Made by a program: the position numbers and the translations under genes
Assembly: GCA_015057705.1 (NCBI GenBank)
Contig: SVDU01000024.1
Location: 1-64,000, forward strand
DNA: 64,000 nucleotides
Source of the DNA: Paenibacillaceae bacterium
GTDB lineage: Bacteria > Bacillota > Clostridia > Lachnospirales > Lachnospiraceae
Direction: 5' to 3'
Part shown: positions 17,635 through 26,333 of the stretch, in pieces
How positions within the stretch are numbered: position 1 is the stretch's first letter
Layout of the letters: every line of letters begins with the position of its first letter
Notes under the pieces: model-generated
Told to the model about the DNA's origin: nothing
What the model saw: the letters and a program-made list of their open reading frames with translations, nothing else
Database searches by the model: none

Positions 17635-18342
17635 TTGATTAATATTGCGGTATGTGATGATGATGACATAATGATACTGGAGTTAAAAAACAGGATATCC
17701 GATTATATAAATGAGACAGGTTTTAAAGCTGAGATTCATACATTTTCCAGTGCTGAGGACCTGCTTAAAAGTGATGATTCCTATGATATTATTTTTCTGG
17801 ATATACAGATGGGCAATATGACTGGTTTGGAAGCGGCAAAACAAATCAGGAAGTCAGGTTTGGAAAGCTATCTTATATTTGTTACAGTCCTAAAAGAATA
17901 TGTCTATGATGCCTTTTCCGTAGAAGCTTCTGATTATCTGTTAAAGCCCTTAGACAGTCAGCGCTTTCAATCCACAATGAGCCGGGTTCTTCAACATGTT
18001 CAGGATAAAAAAACAGCCGTTTTAACCATTCAGAAAGGGGTCTGGTGTAAATCAATCCGATTTACGGATATTTTATACTGCGAAGCGATTAACAGAAAAA
18101 TCTTCGTTCACACAAAACAGGAAATTATCGACTACTATTATAAGATTAATTTATTAGAAAAACAGCTGGAACCGGCTTTCTTCTGCTGCCATCGCAGCTA
18201 TCTTGTTAACCTTAAGGCCGTCTGCGGATATGAAAATGGCCAGGCAAAACTTGTTAACGGGGAAAACATACCCGTTTCAAGACTTCGCATGCAAGCGTTC
18301 ATGGAAGCAATGTTAAACTATATGAAGAAAGGGGACAGATAG
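17635..18342 (+). CDS. LytTR-family response regulator (AgrA-like)
   Basis: A 235-residue response regulator. Receiver domain about 1-120 with the acidic pocket VCDDDD, phospho-acceptor Asp in IIFLDIQMG (about residue 58) and Lys in YLLKPLDS; C-terminal LytTR DNA-binding domain about 140-235 (FFCCHRSYLVNLKAVCGYEN). I choose the TTG at 17635 because GAGG lies 8 nt upstream; the in-frame ATG at 17596 would add a non-family tail. A TATACT lies at 17607. Immediately followed by its GHKL kinase. No agrB/agrD-type peptide pair is seen, so the signal is unknown. Confidence 0.9.
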   Translation: MINIAVCDDDDIMILELKNRISDYINETGFKAEIHTFSSAEDLLKSDDSYDIIFLDIQMGNMTGLEAAKQIRKSGLESYLIFVTVLKEYVYDAFSVEASDYLLKPLDSQRFQSTMSRVLQHVQDKKTAVLTIQKGVWCKSIRFTDILYCEAINRKIFVHTKQEIIDYYYKINLLEKQLEPAFFCCHRSYLVNLKAVCGYENGQAKLVNGENIPVSRLRMQAFMEAMLNYMKKGDR

Positions 18343-19686
18343 ATGCCATTTACGGAACTGTTCAACAGGTGGTATAATTTTATTTACTTTTTTTGCTTTT
18401 TAAATGCCTGTCTGGCCTGCATGGAAGTCTGGTTTTTCAGCAGATTTGCCAATCAGAAAGTAAAATGGTATTCTTTTGCTTCTTACATTCTGATCTTATA
18501 CCTGTTGTCTTCAATTGAGATATTCATCCTTGCTCCATTTCCTCTATCTACCCTTATGGAACTGGGAACACTTTTTTTATTCGGCTGGCTGGTTTTAAAA
18601 TGTGCACCGTCAACGTCCGCTACTGCAGCCATACTTGCCATCTGCATCATGCAAGTTGTTAACGGCATAGTTCAGTCATTGTTAAGCATCATCTTAAAAG
18701 TCCTGTTTCCCTACACAATGGTTCTTACAACTATAAGCGGTTTGTTAGTCATGATAATTGTATTTTTCTCCTATCGGCTTGTCCTGACATGGCTGCAAGA
18801 GAGAAAATTTTCCATGCAGCGTTATATTCAGATTCTGATGCTGCCTATCCTCTTTGTGCTTCTGGTCATGCAGCATGTTTTTGCAGTATACGGAAACACC
18901 GTTACAGTCAGTACAGATGGAACCAGAATTTCTCCTGATGTAAACGACTGGACCATGCTGGTCATTCAGATAGCAGCCTATTTGTGCCTGTTTGCAGTTC
19001 TTTTTGCTTATAAAGAATTATTGGAAGGTTTCGTATTTCAGATGCGCAATAAACTTCTGGAGCAGCAGGTAATAGCTCAGGCTGACTCGGTCCATGAAAT
19101 GCAGATGCGATATGAAATGACAAGAACGTTCCGTCATGACTTAAATGGTCACTGGACCGTTCTTGGCGGCTTTTTAAAAACAGGAGAAACAGAAAAGGCT
19201 ATGGAATATCTTGAGAAGCTGACCACTCTATCCGACCAGCTTACCTTTCCATGCCAGACAGGAAATGACGTATTAAATATCCTTTTAACAAATAAATTGG
19301 GGATTGCACACCAAAAGGGAATTGATGTTGACTGCACCGTAAAAATACCTGACAACTGTATCATCGATAATATGGATTTGTGTATTCTATTCTCCAATGC
19401 TGTGGATAATGCTGTAAAGGCCTGTATTGCGGGAAATCAAACCAGCTCATATCTATCTCTGAAAACAGTCCAGAAAGGCGAATTTCTAATGATTGACATC
19501 AAAAACAGCCGTTCTGACGTTTTTTTGCCTGTCGGCGGAACGGGCATCGGACTTCAAAGTATAAAAGCTGTTGCTGAAAAGTACCATGGAACAGTCCATA
19601 TTGAAAAAACTCCGGAAACCTTTCGTTTAAAAGTACTTTTCCTCATTCCACAACATTCAGACGGCATCTCAATGCATCACTCTTGA
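18343..19686 (+). CDS. AgrC-like GHKL sensor histidine kinase
   Basis: A 447-residue membrane sensor kinase. About six hydrophobic segments occupy residues 10-225, then a short coiled coil, then the phospho-acceptor motif RTFRHDLNGHW (His near residue 265) and a GHKL ATPase domain with N box LFSNAVDNAVKAC (about 350) and G box GGTGIGLQSIKAVAEKYHG (about 398). This is the HPK10/AgrC layout, usually a peptide sensor. It follows its regulator without a gap, with GGGG at 8 nt before ATG. No peptide-processing gene is adjacent; the only downstream plus-strand gene is a coiled-coil protein. Confidence 0.9.
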   Translation: MPFTELFNRWYNFIYFFCFLNACLACMEVWFFSRFANQKVKWYSFASYILILYLLSSIEIFILAPFPLSTLMELGTLFLFGWLVLKCAPSTSATAAILAICIMQVVNGIVQSLLSIILKVLFPYTMVLTTISGLLVMIIVFFSYRLVLTWLQERKFSMQRYIQILMLPILFVLLVMQHVFAVYGNTVTVSTDGTRISPDVNDWTMLVIQIAAYLCLFAVLFAYKELLEGFVFQMRNKLLEQQVIAQADSVHEMQMRYEMTRTFRHDLNGHWTVLGGFLKTGETEKAMEYLEKLTTLSDQLTFPCQTGNDVLNILLTNKLGIAHQKGIDVDCTVKIPDNCIIDNMDLCILFSNAVDNAVKACIAGNQTSSYLSLKTVQKGEFLMIDIKNSRSDVFLPVGGTGIGLQSIKAVAEKYHGTVHIEKTPETFRLKVLFLIPQHSDGISMHHS

Positions 19687-19738
19687 AACTCATCGTTATC
19701 CTTTATATATTGTATCTTGAGTAAAAGGAGGCATTACG

Positions 19739-20095
19739 ATGAATATCAACAGCATAAGGACATATCCAACTCAATCCCCAGCCGAGACAGACCCGGTTCC
19801 ACAGTCAGAACAGGGCAGCAACAGCGATATAGAACAGCAGATAAAAAACCTGGATAAGGAAAAGGGGAAGCTGGAAGGGCAGCGGGATAAAGAAAGAAAT
19901 CCTTTCGCGCTGCAGCAAAGCGAGAAATACAAAGAGCTGGAAAAAAGAATTAAGGAATTAGACAAGCAGATACAGCAATTGAAAGCGGAGGCATCCTCCG
20001 CTCAGAAAAAAACAGAGAGCCAAAATAAGGAAGCAGTTTCTTCCAGAAATCCTTTTGATACCTATGAATCAGAAAAACAGGAATTCAACGGTTAG
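19739..20095 (+). CDS. FlxA-like coiled-coil protein with NPF repeats
   Basis: A 118-residue, highly charged protein with no signal peptide or membrane segment. Residues about 30-95 form a coiled coil (EQQIKNLDKEKGKLEGQRDK and ELEKRIKELDKQIQQLKAEA), resembling the FlxA-like pattern. A short motif RNPF-x4/5-SEK appears twice, before and after the coil (RNPFALQQSEK and RNPFDTYESEK). The start is supported by AAAGGAGGCATTACGATG. It lies 52 nt after the sensor kinase, probably on the same transcript, and ends in a strong terminator. Function unknown. Confidence 0.8.
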   Translation: MNINSIRTYPTQSPAETDPVPQSEQGSNSDIEQQIKNLDKEKGKLEGQRDKERNPFALQQSEKYKELEKRIKELDKQIQQLKAEASSAQKKTESQNKEAVSSRNPFDTYESEKQEFNG

Positions 20096-20098
20096 CAA

Positions 20099-20141
20099 AA
20101 ATCCTCCGGTTAAGGGAATACATACCCTTATCGGAGGATTT
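20099..20141. terminator. Bidirectional terminator, coiled-coil gene / trxB
   Basis: AAATCCTCCG (20099-20108) pairs with CGGAGGATTT (20132-20141), with an inner TAAGGG/CCCTTA stem. It lies between convergent genes and can serve both strands. Confidence 0.85.
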
Positions 20142-20155
20142 ATTATAATCAGCTT

Positions 20156-21079
20156 TTATTTTCCGTATCTTGTCAGATAACGTTCTACACTTGTAATTGC
20201 ATTGGCTCCGTCTGAAACAGCCGTTGATACCTGTCTTAGCTGTTTGGTCCGAACATCACCTGCCGCAAAAATACCAGGAATATTGGTCTCGCAGTCCTCT
20301 CCTGCCTTGATGTAACCATGATCCATTTCCACAAGGTTATCAAAGGCTTCGCTCTGTGGATTAATTCCCACTGCAATAAACACGCCGTCAACGGAAAGTC
20401 TGCTTGTTTCTTCCGTTTTGGAGTTCTTTATGGTAAGAGACTCAACCTGGTCTCCGCCTTCTATTTCTTCGACTACTGTATCCCAGATGATTTCAACATT
20501 CTCCTGATTAAATAACTGTGTCTGCAATGTCTTTGCTCCACGCAATTCATCTCTTCTGTGAATTAAGTACACCTTCTTGCACATTCTGGAAAGGAATATG
20601 GCGTCTTCGATTGCCACATCGCCTCCGCCTACAACGGCGGCTACCTTGTTTCGGAAAAATGCTCCGTCACAGGTTGCACAATAGGAAACACCCATTCCGG
20701 TCAGTTCTTTCTCTCCAACGACGCTGAGTTTTCTGTACAGAGCTCCTGTTGCGATAATGACTGATTTTGTCACATAGGACTTCTCCTGACCTACAACGGT
20801 AAATTCTCCGTCTGCTGCCTCAATACGAAGCACTTCGTCTGTAACAAAATCTGCTCCCAGTTTTTCTGCATGATCCCGAAATTTCATACCCAGGTCAAAT
20901 CCGTTAATTCCGGGAAGCCCCGGATAATTATCGACTTCGTAGGTATTGAGAATCTGTCCGCCACTGGCGACTTCTTTTTCAATCACTACCATCTTTAGTT
21001 CAGCTCTTTTTCCATATACTGCAGCAGTAAGACCTGCCGGACCTGACCCTATAATCACAACGTCATAAATCTCATTCAT
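20156..21079 (-). CDS. trxB: Thioredoxin-disulfide reductase
   Basis: FAD-dependent NADPH:thioredoxin reductase. The 307-residue length is standard. Visible are the FAD dinucleotide motif IIGSGPAGLTAAVYGKRA, the redox-active CATC in GVSYCATCDGAFF (about 134-145), the NADPH motif VVGGGDVAIEDAIFLSRM and the C-terminal FAD motif GIFAAGDVRTKQLRQVSTA. It is a single gene with its own promoter (TTGCAT-18-TATAAT) in a divergent region shared with the SDR gene. Confidence 0.96.
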   Translation of the reverse strand: MNEIYDVVIIGSGPAGLTAAVYGKRAELKMVVIEKEVASGGQILNTYEVDNYPGLPGINGFDLGMKFRDHAEKLGADFVTDEVLRIEAADGEFTVVGQEKSYVTKSVIIATGALYRKLSVVGEKELTGMGVSYCATCDGAFFRNKVAAVVGGGDVAIEDAIFLSRMCKKVYLIHRRDELRGAKTLQTQLFNQENVEIIWDTVVEEIEGGDQVESLTIKNSKTEETSRLSVDGVFIAVGINPQSEAFDNLVEMDHGYIKAGEDCETNIPGIFAAGDVRTKQLRQVSTAVSDGANAITSVERYLTRYGK

Positions 21080-21127
21080 TTTATCTACCTGCTTTCTTTA
21101 TTTTGTATTACAGATTCTTTTGTAATC

Positions 21128-21194
21128 ATTATATCTCACCCATCTTTTTGTATGCAACGCCCTCGTTGCATTTTAAAGCAGAATTTGTTAAAAT
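21128..21194. promoter_or_regulatory. Divergent trxB / SDR promoters with a palindrome over both -35 boxes
   Basis: Minus-strand trxB promoter: -35 TTGCAT (21152-21157), 18-nt spacer, -10 TATAAT (21128-21133). Plus-strand SDR promoter: TTGCAT (21166-21171), 17-nt spacer, TAAAAT (21189-21194). The two -35 boxes are the arms of a perfect inverted repeat ATGCAACG-CCCT-CGTTGCAT (21152-21171). Part of the symmetry follows from divergent -35 boxes, but the extra matching bases suggest a regulator site governing both genes. Confidence 0.65.
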
Positions 21195-21228
21195 AATAGC
21201 ATCACATAACGACAGAAAGGGTGGTTTT

Positions 21229-21960
21229 ATGTCTAGAAAAACAGTACTTGTAACTGGCGCTTCCCGGGGAATCGGAAAGGCCATTGCTGTCAAATTTGCA
21301 AAAAAAGGATACAATGTGGTCATTAACTGTCTTCATAATGAAGACCGCCTTTTGCAGACCAGGAAGGAACTGGAGTCCTATCAGATCTCCTGCCTTTCCT
21401 ATATGGGTGATATGGGAGATATGAATCAGTGCCAGGAACTCTTCCAGATGATAAAAAAACAGTTTGGTTCTCTGGATGTACTGGTTAATAATGCAGGGAT
21501 CTCCTACATCGGACTCCTTCAGGATATGACGACAGAAGCCTGGGACCGGATTATACGGACCAATCTAACCTCTGCCTTTCATTGTTCCAAGCTGGCAATT
21601 CCGGGAATGCTGGAACGCAAGCAGGGCAAAATCATAAACATCTCCTCTATCTGGGGTGTCTCGGGTGCATCCTGTGAAGTAGCCTATTCCGCCACCAAGG
21701 GTGGGATTAATGCATTCACCAAAGCTCTGGCCAAAGAGCTGGCTCCAAGTAATATCCAGGTCAATGCAGTGGCATGCGGAGCCATCGATACGGAGATGAA
21801 TCAGTTTCTAAGCGAAGATGAATTAATCGCTCTCATCGATGAGATTCCAGCCGGAAGACTGGGAAAAGCGGAAGAAGTGGCAGATCTTGTCTATCACCTG
21901 GGTTATAAAAACTCCTATCTAACCGGTCAGATCATCGGTCTTGACGGTGGATTTATTTAA
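21229..21960 (+). CDS. SDR-family oxidoreductase (FabG-like)
   Basis: A 243-residue short-chain dehydrogenase/reductase. Cofactor loop VLVTGASRGIGKAIAVKF, NNAG (VLVNNAGISYIGL), catalytic Ser and YxxxK in WGVSGASCEVAYSATKGG, and a C-terminal GQIIGLDGGFI are intact. It resembles FabG (3-oxoacyl-ACP reductase) but it is isolated from fab genes, so the substrate is open. ATG at 21229 follows AAAGGGTGG; earlier in-frame ATGs lie within the promoter region. Its last 42 nt overlap the 3' end of a convergent marR gene. Confidence 0.9.
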   Translation: MSRKTVLVTGASRGIGKAIAVKFAKKGYNVVINCLHNEDRLLQTRKELESYQISCLSYMGDMGDMNQCQELFQMIKKQFGSLDVLVNNAGISYIGLLQDMTTEAWDRIIRTNLTSAFHCSKLAIPGMLERKQGKIINISSIWGVSGASCEVAYSATKGGINAFTKALAKELAPSNIQVNAVACGAIDTEMNQFLSEDELIALIDEIPAGRLGKAEEVADLVYHLGYKNSYLTGQIIGLDGGFI

Positions 21961-22425
21961 AAAGCTTTCCACATTCTGATTCATGATTGACGCGGTGCGG
22001 TGAAGAATTTTAAGATCTTCTTCGGGAATGTTCCTGTGAAGTTCTTCCACAAATTCCTTCCTGCACCGCCTGATCCGTTCCACAATTTCCTCGCTTTTCT
22101 CCGTAAGCTGGAGGCGTACCAGCCTTCTGTCATTTTTATCTCTGTCTGCTGTTAAATATCCTTTCTCACTGAGAGAATCAACAGATCTTGCAATCAGGCC
22201 CTTGGAGATATTTCTATACTGCGCAATCTCCGAAGCACTTTTAAGTCCCTCACTATTTGCCAGAAACATCATAACTACTATCTCATTAGGAGTGAAACCA
22301 TATTCCGATACAGACTGGCTGCACAGCTTCTGGTATACCTTATCGATTTTTACAAAACATGCCAGACAGCACTCTTCTTCCTGTCTCATTTTTTCTCCTG
22401 GCATACTGGTTATAGACTCATTCAT
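21919..22425 (-). CDS. MarR-family transcriptional regulator
   Basis: A 168-residue regulator with the winged-helix core at about 45-115: FTPNEIVVMMFLANSEG, SASEIAQYRNISKGLIARSV as recognition helix, and the wing DRDKNDRRLVRLQLT. N- and C-terminal helices form the dimer interface. An N-terminal cluster ECCLACF holds three cysteines and could be redox-sensitive, which would fit the neighbouring reductases, but this is inference. It overlaps the convergent SDR gene by 42 nt. AAGGGTG precedes the start. A palindrome about 70 nt upstream may be its operator. Confidence 0.92.
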   Translation of the reverse strand: MNESITSMPGEKMRQEEECCLACFVKIDKVYQKLCSQSVSEYGFTPNEIVVMMFLANSEGLKSASEIAQYRNISKGLIARSVDSLSEKGYLTADRDKNDRRLVRLQLTEKSEEIVERIRRCRKEFVEELHRNIPEEDLKILHRTASIMNQNVESFLNKSTVKTDDLTG

Positions 22426-22493
22426 AACAACACCCTTACTAAATCATATGAGAAAAATTCCCCGCTGTATACTGTGTCAGCTATTACAACGCT

Positions 22494-22513
22494 TTCAATA
22501 GTTCATTATTGAA
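22494..22513. promoter_or_regulatory. Palindrome upstream of marR
   Basis: TTCAATA-N6-TATTGAA, perfect 7-bp arms, 69 nt before the marR start. Size and symmetry fit MarR-type operators, so autorepression is plausible. No clear -10/-35 pair was found next to it. Confidence 0.5.
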
Positions 22514-22564
22514 CCGTTTACTTTTGAAGTATATCTCATAAAAAAGCGCCTGTCAACCCCGTAT

Positions 22565-22599
22565 AGAAAAAACCCGGAAAAAGAAATCCTTTTCCGGGT
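22565..22599 (-). terminator. Terminator of the scf-secDF-tgt-yajC run
   Basis: On the minus strand ACCCGGAAAA / TTTTCCGGGT with an 8-nt loop and a following TTTTTT, just after the yajC stop. Confidence 0.9.
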
Positions 22600-22607
22600 A
22601 ATAATTT

Positions 22608-22904
22608 TTATGCTTCTGGCTTTTCAACCTGTGCAATTTGTGACTTCTGCATAGGAATTCTGCAGTTTTTGTTGTTGCCGAATTCAACGATAACGGTATC
22701 ATCAGTCATATCGATAATAACTCCATAAAATCCGCTGCTGGTTAATATACTGTCACCGACTGCAATACTGGCGAACATCTCCTGCTGTCTTTTTTTCTCT
22801 TTCTTCTGTGGTCTGATTGCAATAAAATACATGAAGCCAAAGATTACTGCAATGTAAATTACCCAGAAACCCATGCCCATTGTACCGCCTGTTGCTAATA
22901 ACAT
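22608..22904 (-). CDS. yajC: Preprotein translocase subunit YajC
   Basis: A 98-residue single-pass membrane protein that associates with SecDF. The N-terminal hydrophobic segment (MGFWVIYIAVIFGFMYFIAI) ends in the conserved RPQKKEKKRQQEM, followed by the beta-rich SIAVGDSILTSSGFYGVII and VVEFGNNKNCRIPM. Length is typical. It follows tgt by 54 nt and closes the operon that begins with secDF or scfA. Confidence 0.95.
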   Translation of the reverse strand: MLLATGGTMGMGFWVIYIAVIFGFMYFIAIRPQKKEKKRQQEMFASIAVGDSILTSSGFYGVIIDMTDDTVIVEFGNNKNCRIPMQKSQIAQVEKPEA

Positions 22905-22958
22905 AACCGTTTCCTCCTTAAATATCGATCTGCCGTCTGCCTGTCCGAAAAGGGGGCC

Positions 22959-24101
22959 TTATGCCTCGGAACTACCGGCCATCATGCCGGAAAGTTTCCT
23001 CTCCTTATACTCTCCATAACGGTGATTCTCGATTGCTTCGCGAATCTCTTCCATCATTGTATTATAAAAATACAGATTATGCAAGACACATAATCTCATG
23101 CCCAACATTTCTTTTGCTTTTAATAAATGCCTGATGTAAGCTCTGCTGTAGGAACGGCAGGTGGGGCACTGGCACCCTTCTTCAATCGGCTTATGATCCA
23201 GTTCAAATTTGGAATTAAATAGATTTAATTTTCCATGGTTTGTATAAACGTGACCGTGACGGCCATTTCTTGACGGATAAACACAGTCGAAGAAATCCAC
23301 GCCCCGATCCACACCCTCCAGGATATTGGCCGGAGTTCCGACTCCCATGAGGTAAGTTGGCTTATTCTCAGGCAGATAAGGCACCGTCTCATCAAGAATC
23401 CGGTACATCTCCGAGTGACTCTCTCCTACTGCAAGACCGCCCAGAGCATATCCATCAAGATCCATGGCAGATATGGTTTTGGCATGGGCTATTCTGATAT
23501 CTTCAAACGTTCCGCCCTGATTAATACCAAAGAGCAGCTGATCTTTATTAATGGTATCAGGCAGCTCCTTTAACCTTGCCATCTCTTTCCTGCACCTCTC
23601 CAGCCATCTGGTAGTACGGTCCACACTGTTTTGCATATATTCCCTGGTAGCCGGATGCGGAGGGCATTCATCGAATGCCATAGCAATGGTAGATGCCAGA
23701 TTAGACTGGATCTGCATGCTCTCTTCCGGACCCATAAAGATCTTGTGTCCGTCAATATGGGACTGGAAGTACACACCCTCTTCCTTAATCTTTCTGAGAC
23801 CAGTCAGGGAAAACACCTGAAAGCCGCCAGAGTCTGTAAGAATGGGGCGGTCCCAGTTCATAAACTGGTGAAGACCGCCAAACTCCTTAATTAACCGGTC
23901 GCCTGTACGCACATGAAGATGATAGGTATTGGAAAGCTCCACCTGGGTTTTAATTTCCCTGAGATCATCGGTGGACACAGCCCCTTTTATGGCTGCTACC
24001 GTTCCCACATTCATAAACACCGGCGTCTTTATTGTTCCATGCACCGTAGTCACTTCCGCCCGTTTTGCACGTCCGTCTTTTGCAATGATTTTATAGTTCA
24101 T
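22959..24101 (-). CDS. tgt: tRNA-guanine transglycosylase
   Basis: Exchanges guanine-34 of GUN-anticodon tRNAs for a queuosine precursor. The catalytic Asp region ILTDSGGFQVFSLTG, the second Asp in GVDRGVDFFDCVYPSRNGRHG, GGLAVGE and the zinc site GCQCPTCRSYSRAYIRHL plus a later His (VLHNLYFYN) are all visible. The 380-residue length is standard. It starts 16 nt after the secDF stop. Gene order secDF-tgt-yajC differs from the more common tgt-yajC-secDF but keeps the same partners. Confidence 0.97.
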   Translation of the reverse strand: MNYKIIAKDGRAKRAEVTTVHGTIKTPVFMNVGTVAAIKGAVSTDDLREIKTQVELSNTYHLHVRTGDRLIKEFGGLHQFMNWDRPILTDSGGFQVFSLTGLRKIKEEGVYFQSHIDGHKIFMGPEESMQIQSNLASTIAMAFDECPPHPATREYMQNSVDRTTRWLERCRKEMARLKELPDTINKDQLLFGINQGGTFEDIRIAHAKTISAMDLDGYALGGLAVGESHSEMYRILDETVPYLPENKPTYLMGVGTPANILEGVDRGVDFFDCVYPSRNGRHGHVYTNHGKLNLFNSKFELDHKPIEEGCQCPTCRSYSRAYIRHLLKAKEMLGMRLCVLHNLYFYNTMMEEIREAIENHRYGEYKERKLSGMMAGSSEA

Positions 24102-24117
24102 TTACAATTCCTTACTT

Positions 24118-26271
24118 TTATTTTTTGCTTTTATTCGCAGTTGCTTTAACACCAGAATTCTTCTTACCCTTATTCACAGTCATAATATACCACAGGGATC
24201 CTGTGATGCATACGGAAGAATAGGTTCCGCATACAATACCCACCATAAGCGGAAGGGCAAACTCCCGAATAGAGGAAACACCCATGATATACAGAACAAA
24301 TACCATGATAAATGTGGTAAGAGAGGTATTAATACTTCTGGTAAATGTCTGAGTGATACTTAAGTTTACAATCTCAGCAAGTTCCATTTTACTCTGAGTC
24401 TTTAAGTTTTCACGGATACGGTCAAAAATAACAATGGTAGCGTTGATGGAATAACCTACAATCGTAAGCATGCAGGCAATAAATGTAGAGCCTACAGACC
24501 ATTTTAAGATTGCATAAAAAGCAAGTACAACAAGCACATCATGAACCAGTGCCAGTACCGCACTGCTTGCAAACCGGATATCCTTAAACCGGAACCAGAT
24601 ATACAGAAGCATACAGATGGTAGCTATAATAACAGCCACAATTGCATCACGCTTCATTTCCTGGCTGATTGCTCCGGAAATGCTCTCTGCAGTGATCTTT
24701 TCTGATTCTACTCCAAAATTCTCTACCATGGATTTATTAAGCGCTTCTCTCTCATCCACAGTTAATGTTCTAGTCTTAATAATAACTTCGTTTGTACCTG
24801 CTACCTTCTGAGTCTGTACATCGGCATCTTTGGTAATCTGTTCAACTACCGGAACCACATCGGAAGAGATCTTTTCCAGAGTCATGTCTTCATTAAATGT
24901 AACATTTGTGGAAGTACCGCCTTTAAATTCCATGCTGTAATTTAAAATACTTCCAGTCTGGGACTGATTCACTCCAAGCCATGCAAGACCAATAACAATA
25001 ACAATGAGGGAGGCAGAAAACCAGATCATACGCTTTGAAACAAAATCGATGGGCTTTCTATCCTTTTTGATACCATACATTTTTTCATTTTCAAATCCCA
25101 GTTTAAAAAGACTGTTTAATACGAACTTTGTCACAAACAGTGCAGTTATCATGGAAAGTACGATACCAATAGCAAGTGTGGACGCAAAGCCTTTTACTGT
25201 ACCAGATCCTCTCCAGAACAGTACAGCTGCTGCAATCAATGTTGTAACATTTCCATCAATAATCGCTGACAGCGCTTTATGAAAGCCAGCCTCGATGGCA
25301 CCTTTCACATTTCTTCCATATCCAATCTCTTCTTTGATACGGGTAAAGATAATTACGTTTGCATCCACCGCCATACCAATGGACAGAATAATACCTGCAA
25401 TACCTGGAAGAGTAAGAGTCACCTCAAACGCCTCTAACAAAATCAAAATCACGCCTACATAAATAGACAGTGCGATAACAGAAGCAACTCCTGGAAGCAA
25501 ATAAACAAGAATCATAAATACAGCCACAATGGCAAATCCAATTACACCTGCCTTTAAGCTGGTATTGATTGCTTCCTGTCCCAGTTTTGCACCCACTACA
25601 TTGGAACGTAATTCTTCCAGCTCGAGAGAAAGAGATCCAATACGAATGGTAGAAGCCAGTGTTTCCGCTTCCTCATAAGAGCTCATGCCGCTGATCTGAC
25701 ACTGACCCTGAGTAATTGGTTCCTGAACAACTGGATTTGAGTACATCTTTCCGTCATAGATAATAGCAATTCGTTTCCCAACATTGGCAGTAGTCGCATC
25801 ACCAAATACTTTTTTTCCTTCATCAGTAAATGTTAAATCTACCATATATTGCTTAATACCGTTATTCTCAGTAATAACAGGTTTTGCAGTAGACACCTGA
25901 TTACCATTTAAAATAACTTTTCCAGCTTCATCTGTAAATGTTAAGGAACCAGGTTTTCCAAGTTCTTCAAGAATTGCATTGGCATCTGAAACGCCTGGGA
26001 TATCAACGTTAATACGGTTGTCACCCTCCTGATATACCTCTGCCTCAGTGCTGTAGTTCTGAACTCTCTGCTGCAGCTTGTAGATGGTATCCTTCATGTC
26101 CTCTTCACTTGGTTTTTCTTCTTTTGCCTGATAGGTAATGCTGACGCCCCCCGCCAGATCAAGTCCAAGCTTAATGTCACCCATGGTAGTATATCCAAAA
26201 TAACCGAATACCCCAACCATCACCAGTGCAAAAATCAGCCCTAACAGGCCCTTGCCTTTGTTACTTTTCAT
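24118..26271 (-). CDS. secDF: Fused protein-export subunits SecD-SecF
   Basis: A 717-residue natural fusion of SecD and SecF, which use the proton gradient to aid late steps of protein export. SecD half about 1-410: first membrane segment LGLIFALVMVGVFGYFGYT, DIKLGLDLAGGVSITYQ, then the TM block with GIAGIILSIGMAVDANVIIF. SecF half about 425-717: MEFKGGTSTNVTF, the periplasmic region and IVGYSINATIVIFDRIREN. The fused form is common in Bacilli and some Clostridia. The basic tail (KGKKNSGVKATANKSKK) is cytoplasmic. It follows scfB by 62 nt, which include a small hairpin. Confidence 0.96.
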   Translation of the reverse strand: MKSNKGKGLLGLIFALVMVGVFGYFGYTTMGDIKLGLDLAGGVSITYQAKEEKPSEEDMKDTIYKLQQRVQNYSTEAEVYQEGDNRINVDIPGVSDANAILEELGKPGSLTFTDEAGKVILNGNQVSTAKPVITENNGIKQYMVDLTFTDEGKKVFGDATTANVGKRIAIIYDGKMYSNPVVQEPITQGQCQISGMSSYEEAETLASTIRIGSLSLELEELRSNVVGAKLGQEAINTSLKAGVIGFAIVAVFMILVYLLPGVASVIALSIYVGVILILLEAFEVTLTLPGIAGIILSIGMAVDANVIIFTRIKEEIGYGRNVKGAIEAGFHKALSAIIDGNVTTLIAAAVLFWRGSGTVKGFASTLAIGIVLSMITALFVTKFVLNSLFKLGFENEKMYGIKKDRKPIDFVSKRMIWFSASLIVIVIGLAWLGVNQSQTGSILNYSMEFKGGTSTNVTFNEDMTLEKISSDVVPVVEQITKDADVQTQKVAGTNEVIIKTRTLTVDEREALNKSMVENFGVESEKITAESISGAISQEMKRDAIVAVIIATICMLLYIWFRFKDIRFASSAVLALVHDVLVVLAFYAILKWSVGSTFIACMLTIVGYSINATIVIFDRIRENLKTQSKMELAEIVNLSITQTFTRSINTSLTTFIMVFVLYIMGVSSIREFALPLMVGIVCGTYSSVCITGSLWYIMTVNKGKKNSGVKATANKSKK

Positions 26272-26311
26272 GACTTTTCTCCTTCACTTTTGGAATAAAA
26301 CAAGTTTAAGT

Positions 26312-26331
26312 CTGAAAGCTGGAACTTTCAG
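26312..26331 (-). promoter_or_regulatory. Small hairpin between scfB and secDF
   Basis: CTGAAAG (26312-26318) and CTTTCAG (26325-26331) form a 7-bp stem with a 6-nt loop and a partly T-rich 3' flank on the minus strand. It may be a weak terminator or processing site between the ranthipeptide genes and the export genes. Confidence 0.4.
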
Positions 26332-26333
26332 TC

